The position numbers and the translations under genes were made by a program. From assembly GCA_001766825.1 (NCBI GenBank), contig LYOR01000010.1, positions 1 through 49,582 of the forward strand: DNA of 49,582 nucleotides. The letters are read 5' to 3'. Shown here one piece after another: positions 1 through 8,395 of the stretch. The notes below the pieces were generated by a model that saw only the letters and a list, made by a program, of their open reading frames with translations, was not told where the DNA came from and did not search any database. Position 1 is the stretch's first letter; each line of letters starts with the position of its first letter. The stretch comes from Candidatus Syntropharchaeum butanivorans (GTDB lineage Archaea; Halobacteriota; Syntropharchaeia; Syntropharchaeales; Syntropharchaeaceae).

Positions 1-221
1 AAAGGATGAATGATGTCATGAAGGTTTTATCATCTCCGGTGATCGATGAGGAGGTGATAAAAATCCTTGAGAGATACAATGTGAGCTACATCTACATCGG
101 ACCGGTTGAGCGGGAGCGGTATCCTCAGGGGGTCCTGAAGTTTGAAGACTGGGATGGGTGTGAGGTCGCATATAAGAATGAGTGTGTGACCATATACAGG
201 CTGCGATCGATAAACGCTTAA
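1..221 (+). CDS. C-terminal end of a DUF2298-like multi-membrane protein (partial)
   Basis: The reading frame is open to the left edge of the window, so this is the last ~72 residues of a longer protein. The visible part is soluble: helix, then a YIYIGPVERERYP segment, then an acidic stretch and the ending ECVTIYR. That pattern is familiar from the C-terminal end of archaeal/Chloroflexi DUF2298 membrane proteins, presumed lipid-linked sugar transferases. I recognise the tail only, with no membrane segment in view, so the family call is tentative. An in-frame ATG at position 6 is not evidence of a real start. An A/T-rich stretch with a TATA-like sequence at 219-232 separates it from the prenyl synthase. 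Confidence 0.5.
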   Translation, partial: RMNDVMKVLSSPVIDEEVIKILERYNVSYIYIGPVERERYPQGVLKFEDWDGCEVAYKNECVTIYRLRSINA

Positions 222-251
222 TATATATACCCTCTACTTAATGTAGTATCT

Positions 252-260
252 GGAGGAGGT
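252..260 (+). promoter_or_regulatory. Ribosome binding site that decides a TTG start
   Basis: GGAGGAGGT lies 4 nt before a TTG at 264 and gives strong complementarity to the archaeal 16S 3' end. No ATG or GTG at a comparable distance fits the prenyl synthase N-terminus, so TTG is taken as the start. Confidence 0.6.
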
Positions 261-263
261 CTC

Positions 264-1136
264 TTGGATCCGGGTGAATGGGAAGAGAAGCACCTCGTTG
301 AGGAGCGGTTGTCCCGTATTCTTGAGGAGATTGAGGATTGGCCCCTTAACAGAGAGGTCATGCGGTATATTATCAGTTCGGGTGGGAAGCGAACCCGCCC
401 TATCATCGTCCTTCTTGCATGCAGACTCGTCGGAGGGGATATAAGAGAGGCGCTTGACGCCGCGATCGCTGTTGAGTTTACCCATATCGCCTCACTCATA
501 CATGATGATATCCTGGATGAGGGCAGGATCCGTCATGGAATTCCAACAATATATGAGAAGTATGGACTTGATCAGGCCATTCTGATCGGTGATTTTCTCA
601 TATCAAACTCGATCTATCTTGGGTCAAAGTATGATGAGAAGGTGATAAAGGATCTTGCAATCGCCGCGATGAACATGGCAGAGGGGGAGATCCTTGATAC
701 AAGGAGCAGGATTGATCCGGACTTCAGTGAGGAGGACTACTATGAGGTCATAAAGAAGAAGACTGCCTCACTCTTCTCATCAGCCACCTCGATCGGGGCA
801 AGGATCGGTGGTGCACCCGAGGATGTGATCCTCCTACTCAAGGAGCTTGGGATGAAGGCCGGGATTGCATACCAGATCCTTGATGATCTTCTTGAGTTCA
901 TGGAGATTGATGTAGATAAGTACTCAAAGGATACATCTCTCACGCTCCCGATACTCCTCAACAGAAGGATGAGAAAGGACGAGGTTCGTGTTGAATGCCT
1001 CAATATAATAAAATCACTCGTTGATGACTGCATGGAGATTCTAAGCCGCTTTCCACCCTCAGAGGCGCGTGAGCGTCTGGGACAGGTGATCAGTTACATG
1101 ACGCTCGGGCAGATCAGGGATGAAGCCTGCGTGTGA
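264..1136 (+). CDS. idsA: Short-chain isoprenyl diphosphate synthase (geranyl/farnesyl/geranylgeranyl)
   Basis: Trans-prenyltransferase condensing IPP with allylic diphosphates, in archaea mainly to make the C20 chain of membrane lipids and quinone tails. Seen: GGKR at residues 40-43, the first aspartate-rich motif DDILD at 81-85, KT at 166-167, and the second metal-binding region at 207-211. The second motif reads DDLLE rather than the usual DDxxD, a mild departure. At 290 residues it is slightly short for the family (about 300-350). Start is TTG with a strong RBS. Its 3' end overlaps convergent rnhB by 23 nt. Product length (C15, C20 or longer) cannot be read with confidence. Confidence 0.88.
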   Translation: MDPGEWEEKHLVEERLSRILEEIEDWPLNREVMRYIISSGGKRTRPIIVLLACRLVGGDIREALDAAIAVEFTHIASLIHDDILDEGRIRHGIPTIYEKYGLDQAILIGDFLISNSIYLGSKYDEKVIKDLAIAAMNMAEGEILDTRSRIDPDFSEEDYYEVIKKKTASLFSSATSIGARIGGAPEDVILLLKELGMKAGIAYQILDDLLEFMEIDVDKYSKDTSLTLPILLNRRMRKDEVRVECLNIIKSLVDDCMEILSRFPPSEARERLGQVISYMTLGQIRDEACV

Positions 1137-1752
1137 TCTCCTCTGCTGTCTTCCATGAGTGCCTGATGACACGCATCTCCTCCTCGTTCTGCGCCTGAAG
1201 TGCTTCTTCCAGAAACGCGCGGGTCCTTTGATCAGATGGGTAGCCACTTCCAACCACACGCCCGATACTTCTCTCTATATCCTGGAGGGCTTCATCCCTT
1301 GCAACCTTCGCGATTATCGAGGCCGCGGAAACGATCGGGTATTTAGCATCTGCGCGATGCTCAGAGATTATCCTGGGCCTGCACTCAAGAAGCTCTGCGA
1401 GTCTTCTTCCAAACCGCCCTGCATCAACATCTGATGCATCAACAAAGACCACGTCAGGTGCAAGCTCATCGATCACCTTGGCGTGTGCTCTCAGAACTAT
1501 ATCGTTCATTGTCATGACCTTTCTCAGCTCATCGATCTGGTAAGCTTCCACCCGGAGGATGTACCAGGAGGATATAGCCCTGATCTCAAGGGCCAGCTTC
1601 TCACGTCTCTGTCTTGAGATTCTCTTTGAGTCTCTTAAACCAAGCTCTTCAAGCTTTGGTAAGATCCCCTCCTCAACCGCAACACATGCAACACACATCG
1701 GGCCAACCACAGGCCCCTTACCAGCCTCATCAACACCGGCAATAAGTCTCAT
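1114..1752 (-). CDS. rnhB: Ribonuclease HII
   Basis: Removes RNA from RNA-DNA hybrids and single ribonucleotides from DNA. Seen: the N-terminal GVDEAGKGPVVGPM motif with catalytic D8 and E9, the FVDASDVD segment near residue 103, and the SAASIIAKVARD block with conserved Ser/Lys/Asp. At 212 residues it is the normal archaeal length. It is transcribed toward the prenyl synthase and head-to-head with the AI-2E-family gene, with a 43-nt shared AT-rich promoter region (1753-1795). Confidence 0.95.
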   Translation of the reverse strand: MRLIAGVDEAGKGPVVGPMCVACVAVEEGILPKLEELGLRDSKRISRQRREKLALEIRAISSWYILRVEAYQIDELRKVMTMNDIVLRAHAKVIDELAPDVVFVDASDVDAGRFGRRLAELLECRPRIISEHRADAKYPIVSAASIIAKVARDEALQDIERSIGRVVGSGYPSDQRTRAFLEEALQAQNEEEMRVIRHSWKTAEEITRRLHP

Positions 1753-1795
1753 TAAATCAGAAATTACTTATCTCACATCTTACATTAAAGTTATC

Positions 1796-2857
1796 ATGGA
1801 AAAATGCTCAGACCAGGACCGCATCTTTTACATAATCCTGGGAGTAATCACCATTGCCGCGTTTCTCATCCTGCTCAAGGTGATATCCCCGATTGTTGAT
1901 GGGATCATACTCGGGATCGTCTCCGCGTATGTCTCAAGACCGATAAAAGCGAGGTTTGCCTTTCTCGGAAAGGCCATCTCATCCGGTATTGCAACACTCT
2001 GTGTCATCGTGCCGATCCTGATCATCGTTATAATGGGTCTTATAGAGGCGGTGAAACAGCTTATCTGGGTTATCTCACATCAAGTCGAGATACTTGGTGG
2101 GATTTCATCGTTTATCGGAGCAGATCTCCCATTCAATCTCACAGATGTGGTGTACAGGTGGTTACCCGATCTGATAGGGTACATCACACCCCTTCTTCAC
2201 TCGATCATCTCACTTGAGACGACGATGAACCTCGGTATCCTCCTGCTTAACATCTTCGTCCTGATCATCGTATCCTACTACCTGCTTGCAGACGGTGAGA
2301 GGATAATCGATGCGATACTCAAGGTTACCCCCCCTGGAAATGAAGACCTCATGAGACAGTACATAGAAGAGGTCGATCGTACCATCTCAGGGATATACAT
2401 CGGGAACTTCACTGTCGCACTCCTGATCGGTATTCTTACCGTTCCGTTCCTCTACGCGTTCAGGGTACCGATGATCGCACTCATCGCGGCACTGGTCTTC
2501 ATAGCCGCGCTCATACCACTCTTTGCAAAGTGGATGGTCTGGCTTCCGATCTCAGTATATTTATTCTACAGGGACGGAATATATCCGGCGGTTGCATTCT
2601 TCGCCCTCGTCCTGATATTCATCGATGTCATGCCTGAGTTCTTCCTTCGCCCAAGGCTCATAGGTATAACATCAAGGATCCACCCACTCCCCCTTGTACT
2701 TGCCTTCATCGGGGGCGGGATCACAGGTGGTGTTGCGGGATTCTTCGGAGCACCTCTGCTTCTCGGGGCGCTCGTTGCCGCATACAACGTATACACCCGG
2801 GGGAGAGGTGAGGGGAGTAATAAGCAGGAGCTTGACTCTGAACCTCGCAGATCCTGA
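1796..2857 (+). CDS. AI-2E family (PF01594) membrane transporter-like protein
   Basis: A 353-residue hydrophobic protein with about seven to eight membrane segments. It opens with a pair of helices near residues 15-55, has a longer loop around residues 100-130, and ends with a glycine-rich pair of helices (LAFIGGGITGGVAGFFGAPLL) typical of the family. Members include proposed autoinducer-2 exporters and Na+/H+ antiporters, so substrate cannot be assigned. The ATG at 1796 is preferred because longer in-frame extensions run into the antisense of rnhB. No operon partner is visible. Confidence 0.8.
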   Translation: MEKCSDQDRIFYIILGVITIAAFLILLKVISPIVDGIILGIVSAYVSRPIKARFAFLGKAISSGIATLCVIVPILIIVIMGLIEAVKQLIWVISHQVEILGGISSFIGADLPFNLTDVVYRWLPDLIGYITPLLHSIISLETTMNLGILLLNIFVLIIVSYYLLADGERIIDAILKVTPPGNEDLMRQYIEEVDRTISGIYIGNFTVALLIGILTVPFLYAFRVPMIALIAALVFIAALIPLFAKWMVWLPISVYLFYRDGIYPAVAFFALVLIFIDVMPEFFLRPRLIGITSRIHPLPLVLAFIGGGITGGVAGFFGAPLLLGALVAAYNVYTRGRGEGSNKQELDSEPRRS

Positions 2858-2863
2858 GAAGAA

Positions 2864-2911
2864 ATAATATAAAAATTTATTAACTATAAAGTTTGACGCT
2901 CTTCAGGAGGT
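2864..2911 (+). promoter_or_regulatory. Promoter and RBS of the methyltransferase gene
   Basis: An A/T tract, AATATAAAAATTTAT, at 2866-2880 is a good archaeal TATA element. It lies about 38-50 nt upstream of the ATG and is followed by CAGGAGGT at 2904-2911. Together they imply a short-leadered, well-translated single-gene transcript. Confidence 0.6.
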
Positions 2912-2917
2912 AAAAGA

Positions 2918-3976
2918 ATGGCAGATGATGAAATGACTCCAAAGGAACGTTTTCATGCGGCTTTAAGGCAGGAACCAGTGGATAGGATACCCATTACAGG
3001 GATCACCCAGACAGGGACCGTGGATCTGATGGAGGCGTGTGGTGCGTACTGGCCAGAGGCCAACCAGAAAGCAGAGGGTATGGTAAAGCTTGCATGGGCG
3101 GCATACGAGGTTGCAGGGATTGAGAGCGTTCGCGTTCCGTTTGATGTATATATTGAGGGTGAGGCAGCAGGTGGTGAGCTTTACAAGTGGAAGAAGGACA
3201 ATCAACCGATGATGAAGAAGTATGCTATCGAGACCCCGGAGGACGTGGATAAGTATGAGCCACCGGACCCAAAGCGGGATGGGAGGATGCCGGAGGTTCT
3301 CAAGGCGATAGAGATGCTTGTTCCCAAGGCTGAAAAGGTGAATATTCCGATAATAAGCCCGGTATTTGCGCCTTTCAGCCTCATAAGCCTATCCCTCGTT
3401 AACATGGTGAACGTGATGATGTGGCTCAAGACCGATCCGGACCTGTACCACAAGCTCGCAAAGAAGGCGGTTGAGACCGGTGTCATATACGCGGAGGCAC
3501 TCATAGATGCAGGGGCAGATACGATCTTCTACAATGGTGGTGCAGATGGTACGGTGAAGCTTGACGATTTCCTCAAGATATCCCAGCCTTACAGCTCAGA
3601 AGGAGCGAAAAAGATCCGCGAAATGGGCGCGTATGTCGTCTATCACAGCTGTGCCAATGTTAAGCACCTGCTTAAGGATATGGCTGATATAGAGGGGATA
3701 CACTGCATAAGCGTCTCACAGGAGGTAGACATGAAGGAGAGCAGGGAGCTTGTCGGAGATAAGGTCGCGCTTGCTGGAAACGTGGACCCAACATACACGC
3801 TTGTCAAGGGAACACCTGAAAAGGTTAAAGAGGAGGCAAAGTACTGCATCGAGTCCGGGACAGATGTTCTATGCCCTGGATGCGGCTGGGGACCGACGAC
3901 ACCACTTGAGAACATGAAGGCACTTGTTGCAGCAGGGCATGAGTTCGGGAAGATGGCAAGGCTTGCCAGAAAATGA
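2918..3976 (+). CDS. Methylcobamide:CoM methyltransferase-like protein (MtaA/MtbA, uroporphyrinogen decarboxylase family)
   Basis: A 352-residue TIM-barrel protein of the URO-D superfamily. It starts with TPKERFHAAL..EPVDRIP, as MtaA/MtbA enzymes do. The zinc ligands of the CoM methyltransferases are present as H243-x-C245 and a cysteine in CPGCGWGP (C319 or C322), matching H-x-C-xn-C. These enzymes move a methyl group between a corrinoid protein and coenzyme M. No corrinoid protein (MtaC-like) or substrate-specific methyltransferase (MtaB-like) is adjacent, so the methyl donor is unknown. In an alkane- or methane-oxidising archaeon it could run in either direction. It has its own promoter and a T-rich downstream stretch. 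Confidence 0.85.
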   Translation: MADDEMTPKERFHAALRQEPVDRIPITGITQTGTVDLMEACGAYWPEANQKAEGMVKLAWAAYEVAGIESVRVPFDVYIEGEAAGGELYKWKKDNQPMMKKYAIETPEDVDKYEPPDPKRDGRMPEVLKAIEMLVPKAEKVNIPIISPVFAPFSLISLSLVNMVNVMMWLKTDPDLYHKLAKKAVETGVIYAEALIDAGADTIFYNGGADGTVKLDDFLKISQPYSSEGAKKIREMGAYVVYHSCANVKHLLKDMADIEGIHCISVSQEVDMKESRELVGDKVALAGNVDPTYTLVKGTPEKVKEEAKYCIESGTDVLCPGCGWGPTTPLENMKALVAAGHEFGKMARLARK

Positions 3977-3984
3977 TCACTTCT

Positions 3985-4012
3985 TTTCTTTATCCCCATT
4001 TTTTAGGGTATA
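3985..4012 (+). terminator. T-rich terminator-like stretch
   Basis: Just after the methyltransferase stop come several T tracts (CTTCTTTTCTTTA, then CATTTTTTAGG). Archaeal RNA polymerase terminates at oligo-T, so this is a plausible terminator; there is no hairpin. Confidence 0.4.
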
Positions 4013-4073
4013 ACTCAAGGAACCTGACTGTATAGTCCCAAAAAATTTGACTTTAAATACCCTCAAACAACTG

Positions 4074-5031
4074 ATGGGTTACGGCAGACTGACAGAGAAG
4101 AAGATAAGGTACATCGTGAGGCACAAGCAGAAGGGAAAGAGCAACCGCGAGATCGCATTCGAGATGAGAGTCAGCGTTTCAACGGTCAAGAGGGTATGGT
4201 CATACTGGCTTAGACATAAAGAATACCTTCTAATAAGAAGGAGAGGAAGAAAGGTGAAGGAGCTAAGCGAAAAGGAGAAGGAAATAATCAGGGAGGCCAA
4301 AGCCAGGTACAGGCTGGGAGCGAGAAGGCTTGAAAAGGTGATAGAACAGGTTTACGGCATCCACATCCCTCACAATCGCATTCACAAATACTTGCTTGAA
4401 GAAGGATTGGCAAAGGAAGAACCAAGGAAGAAGAGAAGGAGAAAGCCATACATACGATACGAGAGGGAGCATTCGATCTCAGCAGGGCATATTGACTGGT
4501 TCGATAAGGATGGGATAAAGTTCTGTGCTATTCTGGATGATGCATCAAGGAAGATCCTTGCAGCAGGAGAATTTCAGAATGCAAACACTGACAACAGCAT
4601 AGCTTTGGTGGATAAGCTTGTTGAGGATTACCGGGGCATCATGCCTTTAGAAGAGCTGATCTCAGACAATGGAAGTGAGTTTGGAGCTCACAGAAAGAAT
4701 GGTAAAAAGGAATGGGACAGCAGATTCAAGCGTCACATTGGATCCCTGGGTATAAAGCTGATAACATCCAGGATAAAGCATCCCCTAGACGAATGGTAAG
4801 ATAGAGAAGCTCTTTGACTGCTACAACAGGTATAGAGACGATTTTGAGAGCTTACGCCTTTTATAAAAGGTGTTGCCAAAATGTTCTGCCTTCGGCAGGA
4901 CGAGTCCGACCGAAGGTCGGACATTGGGTGTATGAGGCGGATGCGCCTCATTCTGGAGCAGGTTGCCGGTAGAGGCAAGGTTAGGTGTTGCATTCAAGCT
5001 TTTTGATGAGGTGGTTGAGAATGAGAGGTAG
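4074..5031 (+). pseudogene. DDE transposase (integrase core), frameshifted and internally disrupted
   Basis: The N-terminal half has a helix-turn-helix (KSNREIAFEMRVSVSTVKRV). The integrase core follows, with the catalytic Asp in HIDW, the second Asp in ISDNGSEF, and a Glu expected in NGKIEKLF. An extra T near 4786 turns HPQTNGK into a shifted frame and an early stop at 4797. Reading one base over restores HPQTNGKIEKLF and continues to 4866. Short in-frame scraps such as AFYKR (about 4856-4870) and VAFKLFDEVVENER (about 4987-5028) look like the displaced C-terminus, with the hairpin cluster between them. Not expected to be active. Confidence 0.75.
4886..4978. repeat. Four tandem hairpins inside the IS
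   Basis: Four perfect stem-loops follow one another. They are CTGCC-ttc-GGCAG (4886-4898), TCCGACC-gaa-GGTCGGA (4905-4921), ATGAGGCG-gatg-CGCCTCAT (4932-4951) and TTGCC-ggtaga-GGCAA (4963-4978). The first two can also pair with each other (CCTTCGG with CCGAAGG). The stretch is GC-rich compared with the IS around it and interrupts the transposase C-terminal coding region. Function unknown. Confidence 0.7.
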
Positions 5032-5136
5032 GGTTTATAAGGTCAAAAATTTCAGGACTATACAATCACTTAACAGTTTTATTTTTTATAAAACCTTCGA
5101 AATCAAGGTGAGCGGGCGGATTGAAACTAACGTTCT

Positions 5137-5263
5137 GGGGATATGTGAAGTTTGCAGAGCGTAAGCGGAGCAAATTTGGGCGAGCAGTAGCGAGCCACAT
5201 ATCCGCCTGTTGTCCGCGTGCGACAGCACCGAAGCGAGTGGAGAGTTCGGCTCGGCGGCATTC
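5137..5263 (+). repeat. Structured repeat, copy L (right beside the nuclease gene stop)
   Basis: It begins GGGGATATGTGAAGTTTGC and ends TTCGGCTCGGCGGCATTC. The arms GGATATGTG (5139-5147) and CACATATCC (5196-5204) are perfect complements, enclosing smaller stems (TTTGC/GCAAA, GGC..GCC). Further on are TGTTGTC/GACAGCA and CCGAA/TTCGG. A second option pairs GGCGGAT (5117-5123) with ATCCGCC. The repeat ends 3 nt before the stop codon of the minus-strand nuclease gene. Related copies lie at 6301-6360 (inverted) and 46747-46866. Confidence 0.75.
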
Positions 5264-5266
5264 TTC

Positions 5267-6298
5267 TCATATCTCTTCACCTATTTCTTTTAATACTTCC
5301 TTAACTAACTCGCGATATTTATCAACAACTTTATAGTTATCTTTAACCTCGCCTTCAACCCCGCGAGGCATTTGAAATTCTATTATTTGTCTCAAATGAG
5401 GTGTTGATTTTTTGGTTAAAAACTGAGAAATATTACTGAGATATCTGCCAGTTTGCCCCAGATTTTTTCCAATACCCATATTATACAATCTTCGTTTAAT
5501 TTCTTCTCTATCAAAAATTCGATTATCTGACAAAAGAATTTTTATGAAAGCTATGAGCCTTGGAGTCAAGTCAGATTCACGTGTTAATGTTTCCTTCAAT
5601 CTCTTTTTGAGTTCTTCATCTGTGAAATCTCCCTTTTCTAATGAAAATGGACTTGGATACGACTTTCTGATGGTCTTTTGTTTACTAATTTTTCTCTCAA
5701 TATATTCTTCTACTCCTGGGGTTGGAATAATAACTTCTGGAATTATGAATAATTGGTTATTTTCATCCATGTATGGAGTTAATCTAATGCATTTAATATC
5801 GATTTCAAAATCCCTTAGCCATAAAACTGCTCTTAATACATCTGGATGGAATTCCTTGGAAACTAAAATCAATCTTTGCTTCTGATTTATTTTTTCTATA
5901 TCTTCTTCAACAAATTCTTCAATTTTGTCTTTTGGATTGGGATCAGCAATTCCTAGATTCTCGAGGTATTTCTCATACATGTCAATAATATCTGAGTATG
6001 AAAACTCAGAGAAATTAGCAGCGTATGTAATTGCCTGCCAATAGACCTCTTTTCCAGAATCATCCTTTTTCAATTCTACAATTACAAGATTTCCACTTTT
6101 ATCTAACGCTAATAAGTCTGGCTGTCTGCCCGAAGGCAATAGTGTCTGTTCTGATATTATCAATAAGTTTTCACCTAATATTTCTGGATTCTTTCTAACC
6201 CAAACTTCAATGTCAAATTTCTCCTTCAATTCAAGATCTTTAAATCGTATAGGTTTTAATTTCTTTGCCGATTTACTTTTTAAATCTACCTTATACAT
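5267..6298 (-). CDS. PD-(D/E)XK endonuclease of the DUF91/NucS-like type, AT-rich, cassette-borne
   Basis: A 343-residue soluble protein. The nuclease core is clear: GRQPDLLALD (D61), then VIVELKKD (E75, K77) and YWQA (Q88). This D-ExK-Q arrangement is found in NucS/DUF91 and RecB-like nucleases. The C-terminal half (about residues 180-343) is highly charged with predicted helices and is not recognised. Codon use is strikingly AT-rich compared with both neighbours. Copies of a structured repeat sit within 3 nt of both its stop and its start, and the start-side repeat contributes the GGTGAT that serves as RBS. Likely acquired; a DNA-repair or defence role is inference. Confidence 0.75.
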   Translation of the reverse strand: MYKVDLKSKSAKKLKPIRFKDLELKEKFDIEVWVRKNPEILGENLLIISEQTLLPSGRQPDLLALDKSGNLVIVELKKDDSGKEVYWQAITYAANFSEFSYSDIIDMYEKYLENLGIADPNPKDKIEEFVEEDIEKINQKQRLILVSKEFHPDVLRAVLWLRDFEIDIKCIRLTPYMDENNQLFIIPEVIIPTPGVEEYIERKISKQKTIRKSYPSPFSLEKGDFTDEELKKRLKETLTRESDLTPRLIAFIKILLSDNRIFDREEIKRRLYNMGIGKNLGQTGRYLSNISQFLTKKSTPHLRQIIEFQMPRGVEGEVKDNYKVVDKYRELVKEVLKEIGEEI

Positions 6299-6300
6299 AT

Positions 6301-6360
6301 TTCATCACCACCGAGCCGAATTTCGGACAACTCGCTCATATCCCCAATACTTCACATATC
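6301..6360 (-). repeat. Structured repeat, copy R (inverted, abutting the nuclease gene start)
   Basis: Read on the minus strand it gives GATATGTGAAGT, then GTTGTCCG, then TTCGGCTCGGTGGT. These are the same three blocks in the same order as copy L, with the middle shortened. It ends two bases before the nuclease start codon. The two copies face each other and enclose a single gene. Confidence 0.7.
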
Positions 6361-6618
6361 ATTCCAATCTGGCGATATAAACGAACTTTATCTGAAACAC
6401 TTCGTATATACATCCCTCTGTGTAAAAACTTTTCTCCAGAACATCTCCCACTCATCCTTTTACATCACCATCCTCCCTCTTTTCAAACAACCTATCTAAG
6501 GGACTTTTTATTTGACTTAAGCCTTTATCACTCAAATATGAGATTAAATCAAAATTCCCGATTGCTTTTCAGGTTGAGATAAGTTTCTCGATTCCCGCTC
6601 GTCTCCAATTGCAGCTAA
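6361..6618. other. Non-coding AT-rich spacer
   Basis: No supported gene. The sequence is AT-rich with no long open frame of convincing content. It separates the repeat-bounded nuclease cassette from xseB and may hold the cassette promoter, but I see no clear TATA element at the right spacing. Confidence 0.5.
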
Positions 6619-6879
6619 CTATCCGTTGTTTGAGAATGAACCCTCAAGATCAAACTTCTCTCGCTCAAGTCTACCATCATCTCTTCTAATCAGAACCTCA
6701 AGCCGGGCCTCGATTGCATCAAGCTTGCTGTTACAGATCCTTGAGAGCCTGACACCTTCCTCAAAGATTTGCAGAGATTCTTCCAGAGGCAGATCTCCCG
6801 CCTCAAGGAGCCTTGCGATCTCCTCAAGCCTCCGCATCGCATCCTCAAATGTCATATCCTCCATATCTTCCTCGTCCAT
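6619..6879 (-). CDS. xseB: Exodeoxyribonuclease VII small subunit
   Basis: An 86-residue acidic helical protein. MTFEDAMRRLEEIARLLEAGDLPLEESLQIFEEGVRLSR is the signature of XseB, which binds the large subunit XseA to form the single-strand exonuclease ExoVII. The ATG at 6879 is preferred because GGGGTGAG lies just upstream; a GTG at 6945 would add an unsupported 22 residues. No xseA is in this window. It is divergent from proS. Confidence 0.85.
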   Translation of the reverse strand: MDEEDMEDMTFEDAMRRLEEIARLLEAGDLPLEESLQIFEEGVRLSRICNSKLDAIEARLEVLIRRDDGRLEREKFDLEGSFSNNG

Positions 6880-6981
6880 CTCACTCACCCCGGGTGATAA
6901 AACCCAGCCCAGGTTTTGCACAATCCTTTCTCCTTTGTATTCCACAAAACCCTTTAAGTCCTTTGTGACATATAAAAGATC

Positions 6982-8394
6982 ATGCCGGTGAAGGAGGAGG
7001 ACTTCAGCGAGTGGTATAATGAGATACTGCAGACAGCAGAGATAATGGATGTCAGATACCCGGTAAAAGGGCTTTATGTCTGGTTTCCCTTCGGTTTTGC
7101 GATCAGAAGATACGTTTATGATCTCCTGAGGTCGCTACTTGACAGGGACCACGAAGAAGCCCTCTTTCCATTGCTCATTCCGAAATCTGAGTTCATGAAA
7201 GAGGCTGAACACATAAAGGGGTTTGAGAATGAGGTCTACTGGGTGACAAAGGGCGGCGCGAATGAGCTCGACGTCCCGCTTGTTCTACGACCGACCTCTG
7301 AAACCGCGATCTACCCAATATTCAAGCTCTGGATCCGATCACACGCGGATCTACCGATCAAGATCTACCAGATCGTAAACACATTCCGATATGAGACGAA
7401 GCATACCCGCCCACTGATCCGTCTGCGAGAGATCACATCTTTCAAAGAGGCACATACAGCTCATACAACATGGGAAGAGGCTGAAAAACAGGTTAAAGAT
7501 GCTATAAAGCTCTATAAAGAGTTTTTCACAAGGCTTGGAATACCCCATCTTATCACCCGGCGACCTGAGTGGGATAAGTTTCCCGGGGCCCGGTATACCA
7601 TTGCATTTGATACACTGATGCCTGATGGCAGGACCCTTCAGATAGGGACGATTCACAACCTTGGGGAGAACTTCGCCCGCACGTTCGAGATCCGGTACGA
7701 GGATCCAGAAGGAGAGCAGCGGTACGTGAACCAGACGTGCTACGGTATCTCTGAGCGGTGTATAGCAGCCCTTATATCGGTGCACGGTGACGATAAAGGG
7801 CTTGTTCTGCCGCCAGAAGTTGCACCGGTACAGGTTGTAATTGTCCCGATCATTTTCTCAGATGAAAGAAGAGAAGAAGTCCTTGATGCTGCAAGATCGC
7901 TCTTTGAAGAGCTTAAGGAGGAAGGACTGAGGGTCGTGCTTGATGATAGTGATGAGAGACCGGGTGCCAAGTACTACAAGTGGGAGCATAAGGGCGTGCC
8001 TTTGAGGGTTGAGATTGGACCGAGAGATCTTGATGAAGGCGTGTATACACTTGCAAGAAGGGATGGGGAGCCGAAGTACAGGGTCAGGAGGGAGGATATA
8101 CTTGATGAGATCAGAGATGCATTTTCTGATCTTGGGATGTGCATTCTCAAAAAGGCAGAGGATGTTTTCAGAATGAGAATCATGACGTGTACCACGCTTG
8201 AGGATGTGGAAAAGGCCACTAAAAAGGGTGTTTCAAGAATATACTGGTGTGGAAAGCCTGATTGTGCTCACGAAATTGAGGAACGGTTTGATCTGAGCTT
8301 GCTTGGAGTGAGTGAGGAGGAAAAAGATCGTGGGGCCTGTATCATCTGTGGAAGTGAAGATTCAAGAGTGAGCTATCTCGCGAGGACGTTCTAA
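6982..8394 (+). CDS. proS: Prolyl-tRNA synthetase, archaeal/eukaryotic type
   Basis: Charges tRNA-Pro. The N-terminus ([33 protein letters not shown]) and the class II motifs ([30 protein letters not shown]) are typical. So are the anticodon-binding domain near residues 280-385 and the C-terminal zinc cluster ([12 protein letters not shown]...CIICG). At 470 residues it is the expected length for the archaeal form, which lacks the bacterial editing insertion. A TATA-like TATAAAAG lies only about 10 nt before the ATG, so the transcription start probably lies further upstream. The MFS gene follows after 1 nt. Confidence 0.95.
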   Translation: MPVKEEDFSEWYNEILQTAEIMDVRYPVKGLYVWFPFGFAIRRYVYDLLRSLLDRDHEEALFPLLIPKSEFMKEAEHIKGFENEVYWVTKGGANELDVPLVLRPTSETAIYPIFKLWIRSHADLPIKIYQIVNTFRYETKHTRPLIRLREITSFKEAHTAHTTWEEAEKQVKDAIKLYKEFFTRLGIPHLITRRPEWDKFPGARYTIAFDTLMPDGRTLQIGTIHNLGENFARTFEIRYEDPEGEQRYVNQTCYGISERCIAALISVHGDDKGLVLPPEVAPVQVVIVPIIFSDERREEVLDAARSLFEELKEEGLRVVLDDSDERPGAKYYKWEHKGVPLRVEIGPRDLDEGVYTLARRDGEPKYRVRREDILDEIRDAFSDLGMCILKKAEDVFRMRIMTCTTLEDVEKATKKGVSRIYWCGKPDCAHEIEERFDLSLLGVSEEEKDRGACIICGSEDSRVSYLARTF

Positions 8395-8395
8395 G

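Larger units (their letters stand above)
4029..5065 (+). mobile_element. IS481-like insertion sequence with terminal inverted repeats, decayed
   Basis: The ends match as imperfect inverted repeats. The left end, from 4029, reads TGTATAGTCCCAAAAAATTT followed by GACT. The right end, read on the minus strand from 5065, gives TTGTATAGTCC, TGAAATTTTTGACC. They are about 1.04 kb apart, a normal size for an IS481-type element with one DDE transposase gene. No convincing target-site duplication is visible. The element holds a broken transposase and a cluster of hairpins not expected inside such an IS. The family call rests on the HxD...SDNGSEF...HPQTNGKIEK integrase-core pattern. Confidence 0.7.

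Noticed and set aside
1559..1795. N-terminal extension of the AI-2E-family protein
   Set aside because: It is antisense to conserved rnhB and low-complexity in composition; the membrane protein starts well at 1796.
4905..4930. Possible hammerhead-like ribozyme core near GACGAGTCC
   Set aside because: The CUGAUGA and GAAA core pieces are not both present.
5110..5128. GGGCGGATTGAAAC looks like the 3' end of a CRISPR repeat
   Set aside because: Only one copy, no regularly spaced repeats and no cas genes in the window.
5137..5263. True integron attC site
   Set aside because: No clear RYYYAAC/GTTRRRY core pair and no tyrosine integrase nearby; only the general idea of a folded site fits.
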